The notes under the pieces are model-generated. The model saw only the letters and a list, made by a program, of their open reading frames with translations, had not been told where the DNA came from and ran no database searches. A stretch of DNA of 64,000 nucleotides from an uncultured Sutterella sp. (GTDB lineage Bacteria > Pseudomonadota > Gammaproteobacteria > Burkholderiales > Burkholderiaceae_F): assembly GCA_900544335.1 (NCBI GenBank), contig UQUS01000003.1:6927-70926 (forward strand). The letters run 5' to 3'. This document shows positions 8,864 through 16,791 of this stretch, piece by piece (positions within the stretch are counted from its first letter, which is position 1; each line of letters begins with the position of its first letter). The translations under genes and the position numbers were made by a program.

Positions 8864-9580
8864 TTAGGAACCCGGATGTGCCTTGTGCGCATGCCAAGCA
8901 AGCGCCAGATTGCTGTGGCGTTTTAGCGACTCGGTTCCCTGTCGAATATAGTTCCAACTGTCCTCATAGCCGCCGAGAACGGCAAAGTCCGAAGACTCCA
9001 TGAAGCGTTTGAAGCCGGCGGGATTATCTTTAAAGCGCAGGGCAAACTCCAAAGCAAATTTAACTTTTTCACGCTCTCCGCAGTTCAGTTTGTTGTGCAG
9101 CACGTGCTCGATATTGCACGACATAAAGAAAATGCGGTACGGAATGCTCCCGAGAACGGTTCGCGTCTTGACGAGTTCTTTCAGACAACTGCTTTTGCGT
9201 TTATTTCTCTCGAGAATCGAGCGACGGCAGGGTGTAGTGATGGCCGATGTGCTGTAGCGGATTTTGCCGAACGTCGAGTTTTGATAGACGGCCTCGTCGG
9301 GAATAAAGGCACCGTCCGTATCGGTTAATTGAATAACTTCCCGAATGTCGCTTCGCGTCAGGAAGTGATTGCGGGCTAAAAAGGCGTGGACGACCTTGCC
9401 GACCTTGCGACGGATGGAAGCGGGAGTGACGCCTGCGCGCGAGGTAACGTCGCCGTGCGTGATTTCGACAATCAAGTCATCTCGAGAAAAAATCGAGGAT
9501 AGGCAGAGTTCTAAGGCATCCGAATCGGTTCTTCCTTCGACAATTACCAGGAGAATTTTCTTTTCGTACGACCTAGTCAT
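8864..9580 (-). CDS. TOPRIM-like protein coupled to an ABC-type ATPase
   Basis: The 238-residue product is not a family I can name. It opens with a beta-strand and LLVIVEGRTDSDALE, the glutamate motif of TOPRIM domains (Glu15), and has LTDTDG further on (Asp87, Asp89), giving the E...DxD metal-binding pattern of TOPRIM nucleases and primases. Other strong segments are ITHGDVTS, FMSCNIEHVLHNKLN and RHSNLALAW. The start is taken at 9580 because a GGGAGG site sits just upstream; a longer start at 9622 would lie deep in the ATPase gene. The ATG overlaps the end of the upstream ATPase gene by 8 bases, so translation is probably coupled. The pairing recalls OLD, PARIS and AbiL-type defence modules. 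Confidence 0.7.
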   Translation of the reverse strand: MTRSYEKKILLVIVEGRTDSDALELCLSSIFSRDDLIVEITHGDVTSRAGVTPASIRRKVGKVVHAFLARNHFLTRSDIREVIQLTDTDGAFIPDEAVYQNSTFGKIRYSTSAITTPCRRSILERNKRKSSCLKELVKTRTVLGSIPYRIFFMSCNIEHVLHNKLNCGEREKVKFALEFALRFKDNPAGFKRFMESSDFAVLGGYEDSWNYIRQGTESLKRHSNLALAWHAHKAHPGS

Positions 9581-10958
9581 GACGGCCTCCCGCTTCGCGT
9601 AACGCCAGGGCAATGCGGGCACTGCTTGTCGGGTTATAAAGCGGCGTGGTTCCCGAAGAGCCGAGAATGAGCATGCGGTAATAAAGATCCCGCAGGTTCA
9701 TTGCGGCCTGCGAGGCCTTGATATGCACATAGGCATCTTTCGGGTCGGCTGTCGTAAAGGCCACGCAGGCGCGGTCCATTGTCTCGAGCGCTCGCAAATT
9801 GTGGGAGGTAAAAATCAGTTGCCCCATGCCGCGCTGCGAGATGATGCGTAACAGTTCCCCAAGGAGGTACTCGAAAACGCCGGAATCAAGTTCATCGATT
9901 GCTACCGTAACCGATGCCTCGTTGTAGACACAAATCAAGAGGTTTAAAACGGAGATAATTTTCTTAATTCCCTCCGATTCGTACCGAAGCGGAATGGGCT
10001 CACGGCTTTTAAGCGAGGAAAGTTCCAAAACGGCAACGTCTTCCCCCTTCGGACCGAGCTCGGTTGAGATGCGCTTGGCAACGATTGCCAGTCCCGGAAT
10101 CATCTCCTTAAGGACGAGATTCATTTGCGCGACGAGCTTTTCCAGGGCAGGGAGCTTTTCGACAGACACCTTCACAGGACCTGTCAGCGGCAAAAGAAGG
10201 AGCCCTCCGCTTAGTGTCGCCGGTGTGTTTTCACCGATGCCGTCGGTGTGTAGTGTCAGTCCCGTACCGGTCGCATCCGAGACGAACAATTCGGTTTTCC
10301 CGTAAGTAACAAGTCGCTCAAGTACGCCGAGGACCTTGCAAAGGGCCCCGTTTTTTTTCGGATTACTTCCTAGGCAATCGGTGAGGGCTTCCTTCAGAGT
10401 CGGGGAAAAGAGAAACGACGTTCCCTTTTCTCGCGTCAGTTCCCGAGCAACACTCAGCGCCATACGGCGGCTTTTATCAGGCCTGACAAATTCTTTAAAA
10501 CGCGATTGCGGTCCGAAAGGTAAATCGTCCGTTGTCGTATCAATTAAGAGTGTCTTGCGGGCTTTTCCGTCTTTGCCTTTTAAAGCCACCGAAAGCTTTT
10601 CTCCGGCAAGGACGCTTGCCGTGGTGTTGACTAGCCCCGAAGGCGGGCTTTGCAAGAAAACTTCGTAAGAAAGAAGGGTTTTCTCATCCTCGCTTGCAAG
10701 ACAAAAGTCATAGGTGATGTGGGCTTTTTCGGCATCAATCCGAATGCATTCGGCAAGAGACTTTTCCAGGGCGCGTCCGACAAGAAGAGTTTTAAGCCCG
10801 GCTAAGGCGCGGATAAGGGCCGACTTTCCCGATCCGTTTTGGCCGTAGAGCCCCAAAACGCTTCCGCCGCTTTCAAGTTCCGGGAACGTGAGTTTCCCAT
10901 GGATGACGTTCTTAAAGTTCTCGAGCGTCAAGGCCGTTAAGCGAACACACGATGCCAT
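9573..10958 (-). CDS. ABC/OLD-type AAA ATPase, first gene of a two-gene module
   Basis: A 461-residue cytoplasmic ATPase. It begins LTALTLENFKNV, the usual first strand of SMC/RecF/OLD-like ATPases, with Walker A GLYGQNGSGKSALIRAL near residues 37-51. Walker B is VTVAIDELDSGVFEYLL in the C-terminal third, followed by LIFTSHNLRALE, the H-loop region. The central 250 residues diverge from SMC coiled coils. Strong GGAGGTG site before the ATG. Its stop overlaps the start of the TOPRIM-like gene. ATPases of this layout with a TOPRIM partner commonly act as phage sensors and effector regulators; that role is inferred here. The spacer to spoT contains tandem 10-bp repeats. Confidence 0.75.
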   Translation of the reverse strand: MASCVRLTALTLENFKNVIHGKLTFPELESGGSVLGLYGQNGSGKSALIRALAGLKTLLVGRALEKSLAECIRIDAEKAHITYDFCLASEDEKTLLSYEVFLQSPPSGLVNTTASVLAGEKLSVALKGKDGKARKTLLIDTTTDDLPFGPQSRFKEFVRPDKSRRMALSVARELTREKGTSFLFSPTLKEALTDCLGSNPKKNGALCKVLGVLERLVTYGKTELFVSDATGTGLTLHTDGIGENTPATLSGGLLLLPLTGPVKVSVEKLPALEKLVAQMNLVLKEMIPGLAIVAKRISTELGPKGEDVAVLELSSLKSREPIPLRYESEGIKKIISVLNLLICVYNEASVTVAIDELDSGVFEYLLGELLRIISQRGMGQLIFTSHNLRALETMDRACVAFTTADPKDAYVHIKASQAAMNLRDLYYRMLILGSSGTTPLYNPTSSARIALALREAGGRHD

Positions 10959-11126
10959 AACAACACCTCCGAAACAAAACGTACCTGTTGTCCCATTTTA
11001 GCGAAACCCTCAAAGTTCAAAGTGTGTTTTGGGGGCTTCTCGGAGGTCTTCTCGTGACTGCCTGCGCCGCAAAGCCCTCCGGGCAGTGGTCTACGAACAG
11101 GAGAGGGAGCGGGGTTCAGGGGGATT

Positions 11127-11176
11127 TATACGAAACTATACGGTTTTATACGGCAATATACGGTCATATAACGGTC
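11127..11176. repeat. Five tandem 10-bp TATACGG-type repeats
   Basis: Consecutive units TATACGAAAC, TATACGGTTT, TATACGGCAA, TATACGGTCA and TATAACGGTC, with a degenerate sixth (GTATCC). The exact 10-bp period places each unit on nearly the same DNA face. They lie in the 302-bp gap between the spoT stop and the ATPase start, about 170-220 bp upstream of the ATPase ATG. The gap has no gene I can support. An operator or iteron array is the simplest reading. Confidence 0.75.
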
Positions 11177-11260
11177 GTATCCATTTTTGCTTGACGGAGT
11201 GTCGCAACCAAAGTATCCGCCTATTTGGATGTTGCGTAAGAAGGAGAGGCCGAGTTATAC

Positions 11261-13561
11261 CTAGTTGGAGGCTTTAGCGGGAATCGGGCGATTGCTGTCG
11301 AGCATACGACATACGCTCACAACGGTTTCGATGCCTTTGATTTCCTGCAAGATGCGCTCTAAGTGGGTCGTATCCCGAACCTGAATCATCAGACGAACGG
11401 TGTGAGTTTTCCCCGATTCCTGATCGGTAATTCCGACGCCCGTAATCGAAGAGCGCAGTTTGGCAAGTTCAGCGGCTGTTCTCGCGAGGGTGGCTCGCTC
11501 ATCGGTCGTCACAATTAAAACCGGAACGGCAAAAAGGGCCTCTGTTTGGGATTCCTCTTTCCACTGGGCCGGCATCCAACGCGAGGGATCGAGCTTGCGC
11601 CCGCGTGAGACGTGGTCGCAATCGGCCCTGTGGACGCTCAATCCCAAACCGGTTCGCATAAAGCTCCAAATCGCGTCGCCCGGAATCGGGTGGCAGCAGC
11701 CGGCAAGCTGGACGGCCACACCTTCGGTGCCGTGAATCGTTACGGGCACACGACTTGTCGCCGGAGCTTTTTCCTGCGCCAGGCTGGTGATACGCGAAAT
11801 CAAAACGGCAGCAAAGAGCTTGCCGAGCCCTACGTCTTGTAGAAGAGCCTGTCGATTCGGTTCGTTGGTTTCTTTCAAAATCTTGTACCAAATCGGCTCC
11901 GGAACCGTATTGATGTCGAGTTTGGCTTCTAAAGCGGCCTTTTTTAATGCTTCCCGTCCGAGATTCACGGATTCTTCGGGGTTGCGCTCGCGCAAGAATT
12001 CACGAATCTTGGCCCGGGCTTTGCCCGTACGCACGAAGCGCAGCCATTCGGGGGCCGGATGTGAGGTCGGATCGGTGAGGATTTCGACCATGTCGCCGTT
12101 TCTCAGCTTCTTAGAAAGCGGAGCTTCTTCGCCGTTGACGCGACAAGCCACGGCCCCGTTTCCGATACCGGTGTGAATCTGGTAGGCAAAATCAATCGGG
12201 GTGGCGCCTTGCGGCAGGGACAAAATTCGGCTCTTGGGCGTAAAAACGTAGATGCGGTCCGGGAATAGGTCAATCTTGATGTTTTCGATAAATTCCGAGG
12301 GGTCTGATGTCGTCCGCTGAATTTCCATTAGGCTTTGGAGCCAGTTGGAAACAAGGTTTTGAATTTCACTGGTGTCCATGCCGTCGCCGTATAGCCAATG
12401 CGCCAGAATGCCTTTTTCGGCAATGCGGTGCATCTTTTCAGTACGGATTTGGTATTCGATCGGAGTGCCCGAAGGGCCGATGACCGTCGTATGCAGGCTC
12501 TGGTAGCCGTTAGCCTTCGGAATGGCGATAAAGTCTTTAAAGCGGCGATTGACGGGTTTGTAGAGTTTATGCAGTGCTCCGAGTGTTAGGTAACACTCTT
12601 CGACCGTGCGCACGATGATGCGAAAGCCGTAGACATCCAACACGTCGGAAAACGAGGCGTGCGAATCGCGCATACGGTTGTAGATACCGTAAATCGTTTT
12701 ATCGCGACCCTGAATGCGTGCTCGAATGTTGGATTTGGGAAGAGCCTCGCGCGTTTCTTTCAAAATCCGTTCCAAAACGGCACGGCGTTTGTCGCGTGTG
12801 CGCAGGACGTTGGCGCGAAGAATTTCGTAGCGTCTCGGATATTGATTGATAAACGCCAGTTCCTGCAATTCCCGAAATAAGCCGTTAAGTCCCAGTCGGT
12901 GGGCAATCGGCACATAAATTTCCAAGGTTTCTGTGGCAATGCGCCGGCGCTTTTCCGGGCGCATCACACCGAGCGTGCGCATGTTATGCAATCGGTCGGC
13001 AAGTTTTACGAGGATAACGCGCACGTCGCGGCTCATCGCCAAAAGCATCTTGCGAAAACTTTCGGCCTGAGCAATTTCGTTGGAAGAAAAGCTCATCTTC
13101 GTGAGCTTGCTGACTCCGTCCACAAGGTCGGCAATCTGTACGCCGAAGCGCTGGACCATCTCGAACTTGCTCATGCCGGTGTCTTCTAAAACATCGTGCA
13201 AAAGACCGGCGCAAATCGTGTCGGCATCCATGTGCCATTGGGCCAGGATGGAGGCAACTGCCAAGGGGTGGGTGATGTACGGTTCTCCGGATTTACGAAA
13301 CTGCCCTAAGTGCGCTTCGTCGGCGCACCTAAAGGCATCTTTCACTTTTTCGATATCCGGTTTGGCTAGATAAATCGAGCAGCGATCTAATAGTTCTGCG
13401 CTCGTGACAATCTTGGCCGGTTTGACCACAGAGAAAAAGAGCGGCAAATCAACTGAATCGTCGAGCGCGTTTTCAGCACGGTCTAAGTACGCAACGTCAT
13501 AGTCCTCGTCGCGTTCGGAGGATTGATTCGGCGAAGAAATTTTCCTCGTTGCTGTATCCAT
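11261..13561 (-). CDS. spoT: Bifunctional (p)ppGpp synthase/hydrolase
   Basis: RelA/SpoT-family enzyme making and degrading the stringent-response alarmone. The 766-residue protein shows an intact HD hydrolase domain (His98 in YITHPLA, LLHDVLEDTG at 121-129), the synthetase domain (GRDKTIYGIYNRM, DVYGFRIIV, EYQIRTEKMHRIAE), a TGS domain (IYVFTPKSRILSLPQGATPIDFAY) and a C-terminal ACT domain (LMIQVRDTTHLERIL). The intact HD residues argue for hydrolase activity and hence SpoT rather than RelA. The N-terminus carries about 40 acidic residues before the family core. It follows rpoZ by 83 bp, the conserved proteobacterial order. Confidence 0.95.
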   Translation of the reverse strand: MDTATRKISSPNQSSERDEDYDVAYLDRAENALDDSVDLPLFFSVVKPAKIVTSAELLDRCSIYLAKPDIEKVKDAFRCADEAHLGQFRKSGEPYITHPLAVASILAQWHMDADTICAGLLHDVLEDTGMSKFEMVQRFGVQIADLVDGVSKLTKMSFSSNEIAQAESFRKMLLAMSRDVRVILVKLADRLHNMRTLGVMRPEKRRRIATETLEIYVPIAHRLGLNGLFRELQELAFINQYPRRYEILRANVLRTRDKRRAVLERILKETREALPKSNIRARIQGRDKTIYGIYNRMRDSHASFSDVLDVYGFRIIVRTVEECYLTLGALHKLYKPVNRRFKDFIAIPKANGYQSLHTTVIGPSGTPIEYQIRTEKMHRIAEKGILAHWLYGDGMDTSEIQNLVSNWLQSLMEIQRTTSDPSEFIENIKIDLFPDRIYVFTPKSRILSLPQGATPIDFAYQIHTGIGNGAVACRVNGEEAPLSKKLRNGDMVEILTDPTSHPAPEWLRFVRTGKARAKIREFLRERNPEESVNLGREALKKAALEAKLDINTVPEPIWYKILKETNEPNRQALLQDVGLGKLFAAVLISRITSLAQEKAPATSRVPVTIHGTEGVAVQLAGCCHPIPGDAIWSFMRTGLGLSVHRADCDHVSRGRKLDPSRWMPAQWKEESQTEALFAVPVLIVTTDERATLARTAAELAKLRSSITGVGITDQESGKTHTVRLMIQVRDTTHLERILQEIKGIETVVSVCRMLDSNRPIPAKASN

Positions 13562-13644
13562 GCTTGTCCCCGACCGGGCCTTGTGTCCCGAGGGCTTTCA
13601 ACAATGGTTGCGAGCGCTCTCGCAACGCCGAAGAACGCCAGTTT

Positions 13645-13845
13645 TCAGGAGACGCGCTCGAGCATTTCCTTACCGATAAAGCCCTGCTCGATTTCGCGCA
13701 GCGCAATGACGGTGTACTTGTCTTTGGTATCGACCTTCGGAGCATGCCCTTGAGCGAGCATGCGAGCCCGGTAAGTCGCGCAAAGAACCAGTTCGAAGCG
13801 GTTTGTCACCTTTTTCAGGCAATCTTCAACAGTAATACGTGCCAT
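13645..13845 (-). CDS. rpoZ: RNA polymerase omega subunit
   Basis: Small 66-residue subunit that wraps the beta-prime C-terminus and, in proteobacteria, forms part of a ppGpp binding site. The sequence MARITVEDCLKKVTNRFELV, followed by RARMLAQG and KYTVIALREIEQG, is diagnostic. It lies just upstream of spoT. Normally gmk is directly upstream of rpoZ; here a 1.65-kb foreign-looking gene separates them, and rpoZ has its own candidate promoter. The ribosome binding site is weak. Confidence 0.95.
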   Translation of the reverse strand: MARITVEDCLKKVTNRFELVLCATYRARMLAQGHAPKVDTKDKYTVIALREIEQGFIGKEMLERVS

Positions 13846-13881
13846 GTGAGTTCAATCGGTTTGAATTCGGAAAGGAGAAAT

Positions 13882-13911
13882 TTTATAGCAAAAGCCACAA
13901 AAAAATCACAA
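13882..13911 (-). promoter_or_regulatory. Candidate sigma70 promoter for rpoZ-spoT
   Basis: On the minus strand, TTGTGA (13911-13906) and TATAAA (13887-13882) with an 18-bp spacer, 37 bp before the rpoZ ATG. It would let rpoZ-spoT be transcribed independently of gmk. Confidence 0.5.
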
Positions 13912-13994
13912 AATCCAGACGAAAGGAAGTCGTAGCAAGACCAAGTCACGAAGTCGGGACGGTATGCTGTTCGGCGACGGGTCGGTACCTCGGT

Positions 13995-15650
13995 TCAGGG
14001 GACAAAATACTTCGTGTGCCGCCGCTTGCCTTCCTTGCGTAGTTTTCCTTGTTCCGTGAGCCGCTGCAACAAACGGTAGGCCGCCTGAGCGTTGATGTGC
14101 AGTAAGCCGACGACATCCGACCGCGTGATGCCTTCATTTTTCGTAGCAGCCCCAAGAACCAGTTCTTCGAGCCTTAAAGCTCGGAGGTCGGACCGGTTCA
14201 CGTTCCTAATTGTTTGGTCCTGCGCCTTGTAGACCGCTTCACTGAGAATGTATTCCTGATTCTTGCCGGTACCGACCGCCTCGATAAATCCCTCTTTGAG
14301 GAGTATCTCAATCTGCCGCTGAACGCGGACGGCACTCAAATGGCATAACTCCACCAAGTTCGGTAGCGCCAAGCGGCGTTCCGATCGTAAAAGCGACAGA
14401 ATCATCAGCGTCGACATCGTTAGAAGTTCGGGATGATTCTCACGACAAGACAGAATCAGGCGATGAAAGTTGAAATCCGCCTTCATGCGCGGAATGAAAA
14501 GATGAACGCTATCACTCGTGGATTCCGAGTAGTCCGGAAGAGGACGACCGTAGAGAATGGATCCTTCGAAGATGCGGTCAATGCCGCGCCCGGTACGCTC
14601 TGCTAAGCCTATCCGCTTGAACATGTCAGATAGCAGCGGATTACGCCCGCGGGAATCTGCCGTCAGAAGATTATCTTGAGTGATGCCGTCGATAAACCCC
14701 CCGGGACTCAGGATAAGTAATCCTTCATTGGACACTTGCACCACCACCGAACCCAAGCGGGTGTAGTCCCGATGACACAGTGCGTTCACAATGCCTTCTC
14801 GAAAAGCGCGTTCTGAAAATTCCGGTACCGGTACCCGGAAAAGCCCTTCTTGAAATTCCTGCTCCGGATTCCAAGCGCTGAAACGGTACAGGAGTTCTTC
14901 GAATGTCGAAAGTAGGGGCAACTGAACTTCGATGTTCTCACGAACATCCGTTCCGGTGAGGACTTGAAAAGCGACTTTACTAGTCGGTAGCAACGTTGCA
15001 ATGCTTTCCTTTTTGCCTAAAAGGAGCAGCCCGGCAACCGTAGGGCGCAATTTCCCGTCTACGGCGCGGACTACGCCGAGTGCCTTGTCGAGATCTTCAT
15101 CGGCAAGCTCCAAAAGAGCGCTTTCGCCCCGATTGGCGCGGATAAGTTTTCTTAAACGATTGCGTTTCTGGGCATCAATATCAGCATACGAACTTTCTGG
15201 CAATACCTGAGCCGAGTAATCCAGCAATCCCAATTCCGACAGGCGACCGCTGTATTCCTGAGGAAACATCGGAATATTTTCGGGTCGCCCGTCCACCTTG
15301 ATGCGACGGCGCAGGACTTTGCCGTCTCTTGTCGCGCAAAGACCCTGGGCCTTCGGAACCTTGATGGTCAGAACCCACCGGTCTTTTTCAGCCGGCACCA
15401 AATCGGTCTCGACCAAAAGCGGTGGAACGGTGTAATTGGAGATGAATGCCGCCGCTTTTTTCGGATTTCGCCATTTTCCCGAGCGTAGCCCGGAAATCGT
15501 CCCGTTGTCATCAATGCCGATATAAAGGACGCCACCTTGGGCGTTGGCTAACCCGACTACCGCATCGACCACGGACTTGTCGCTGAGTCCGCCCACCGGG
15601 TCGCTCTTAAACTCGATTTGAAGGGTTTCTTTCTTCGGCCAGTCCGACAT
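13995..15650 (-). CDS. AlbA_2 (Schlafen-type)/HATPase winged-helix regulator-like protein
   Basis: A 551-residue protein of the COG2865 kind, often labelled RecG-like or ATP-binding. The N-terminal AlbA_2 domain (about 8-130) shows LQIEFKSDP and VVGLANAQGGVLYIGIDDNG. A HATPase_c_4 domain follows (ALCHRDYTRLGSVVVQVSNEGLLILSPGGF and GLAERTGRGIDRI). The last 150 residues hold two winged-helix-like modules (LPNLVELCHLSAVRVQRQIEIL and SDVVGLLHINAQAAYRLLQRLTEQGKL). Strong GGAGGTA site before the ATG. It sits between gmk and rpoZ, which are normally adjacent, so it was probably acquired. The function of these proteins is poorly known; roles in transcription control and phage defence have been suggested. 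Confidence 0.85.
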   Translation of the reverse strand: MSDWPKKETLQIEFKSDPVGGLSDKSVVDAVVGLANAQGGVLYIGIDDNGTISGLRSGKWRNPKKAAAFISNYTVPPLLVETDLVPAEKDRWVLTIKVPKAQGLCATRDGKVLRRRIKVDGRPENIPMFPQEYSGRLSELGLLDYSAQVLPESSYADIDAQKRNRLRKLIRANRGESALLELADEDLDKALGVVRAVDGKLRPTVAGLLLLGKKESIATLLPTSKVAFQVLTGTDVRENIEVQLPLLSTFEELLYRFSAWNPEQEFQEGLFRVPVPEFSERAFREGIVNALCHRDYTRLGSVVVQVSNEGLLILSPGGFIDGITQDNLLTADSRGRNPLLSDMFKRIGLAERTGRGIDRIFEGSILYGRPLPDYSESTSDSVHLFIPRMKADFNFHRLILSCRENHPELLTMSTLMILSLLRSERRLALPNLVELCHLSAVRVQRQIEILLKEGFIEAVGTGKNQEYILSEAVYKAQDQTIRNVNRSDLRALRLEELVLGAATKNEGITRSDVVGLLHINAQAAYRLLQRLTEQGKLRKEGKRRHTKYFVP

Positions 15651-15693
15651 TCACCTTACCTCCAAAATTTAACCTTGACGGTACAGTCAGGAA

Positions 15694-15749
15694 TTCTATA
15701 ATACATCATACATACATACGGCAATTTCTATAATACAATGTATGTAAGA
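15694..15749. repeat. Repeat-rich promoter/operator region of the AlbA_2 gene
   Basis: TTCTATAATACA occurs twice (15694-15705 and 15726-15737), 32 bp apart, and is interleaved with CATACATACATAC and an opposite-facing TGTATGT. On the minus strand the copies read TGTATTATAGAA and supply a TATTAT -10 element, with TTGCCG as a possible -35. Very AT-rich compared with its surroundings. It lies 44 bp before the gene start, so binding of a repressor, possibly the protein's own winged helices, is plausible. Confidence 0.55.
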
Positions 15750-15912
15750 GTGTAGTATAGATGTATCATAGACAGCAGCAGGCACGGTGGTTTCCGCCCC
15801 TAAAGAGCGGTAGTTCCCGTATTCGTTTTAAGGCGACGGGCGTGACGCCAAGTCCAAGTAGAGTCTAAAGGGCAGTGAGCGACTCGGGGAGCCTCGTTAT
15901 CTCAGATGCAGT

Positions 15913-16548
15913 TCACAATCCGAACGAGGAAAAAAGATCCTTCTTGGCGTTTTTTTGAGCTTCGAACGTCAGGCGCGAGGCTTTGACAATCGTATGGAGC
16001 TCCTCGCAGGCCTTTTCAAAATCGTCGTTGATGACAATGTAATCAAAGTGCGGGGCTTGGCTGATTTCTAAAGCCGCTCCTGCCAGACGCCTGGCAATCA
16101 CATCAGGGGCATCGGTCGCTCGTCCCCTAAGGCGCTTTTCCAAAACAGCCATCGAGGGCGGAAGAATGAATACGGCCGTTGTCTTCGGGAAAAGCGTTTT
16201 AATTTGGCGCGCCCCCTGCCAATCGATTTCCAAAATGATGTCAGCCCCGAGAGTCAGCTCCTTTTCAATCCAGATGCGGCACGTTCCGTAGTAGTTACCA
16301 TGCACGTAGGCCGTCTCCAGAAAATCGCCCGCTGCCTTTTTACGGTTAAATTCCTCAAGCGTCACGAAGTTGTAATCGATACCGTTTGTCTCGCCTGTTC
16401 GCGGTGCGCGGGTGGTGTAAGAAACGGACATTTTCAAACGCCCGTCTCGGGCAATTAAGGCTTTATTGAGGGAGCTTTTTCCGGCGCCCGAGGGAGCCGA
16501 AACAATAAAAAGGTGTCCGCGGGGACCTTCGATTTCAGGAGCAGGCAT
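15913..16548 (-). CDS. gmk: Guanylate kinase
   Basis: Phosphorylates GMP to GDP with ATP. The P-loop VSAPSGAGKSSLNKAL, the GMP-binding VSYTTRAPRTGETNGIDYNFV and the LEIDWQGARQIK segment are all present. The start is placed at the ATG at 16548 (211 residues, the usual length). A TTG 69 bp further upstream would add 23 residues of non-conserved sequence, so I reject it. In related genomes gmk is followed directly by rpoZ; here the AlbA_2 gene intervenes. Confidence 0.95.
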   Translation of the reverse strand: MPAPEIEGPRGHLFIVSAPSGAGKSSLNKALIARDGRLKMSVSYTTRAPRTGETNGIDYNFVTLEEFNRKKAAGDFLETAYVHGNYYGTCRIWIEKELTLGADIILEIDWQGARQIKTLFPKTTAVFILPPSMAVLEKRLRGRATDAPDVIARRLAGAALEISQAPHFDYIVINDDFEKACEELHTIVKASRLTFEAQKNAKKDLFSSFGL

Positions 16549-16791
16549 AATTTTCAACAGAACGCAAGAATTCGTTATCAGGGAAACCGATGTCAGGTTT
16601 TCCGAACCGGACGGCAAGGCGCATCCTAAAAAGTGGCGTGTGCTTTGCGCTAATATCTGAGTCCTCTTGAAGCGGGCAGTTTAGCAGAGCCGTACCCTGT
16701 CGTAGGCCGAAAGAGGCTCGAAAAACACGGATTTTTCTGTGTGCCGGTGCAAGATATTTCTTGTCCGGGGCTCATAGTATGGAGGCGCACG

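Noticed and set aside
11127..11182. CRISPR array
   Set aside because: Repeat units are only 10 bp with no spacers and no cas genes nearby.
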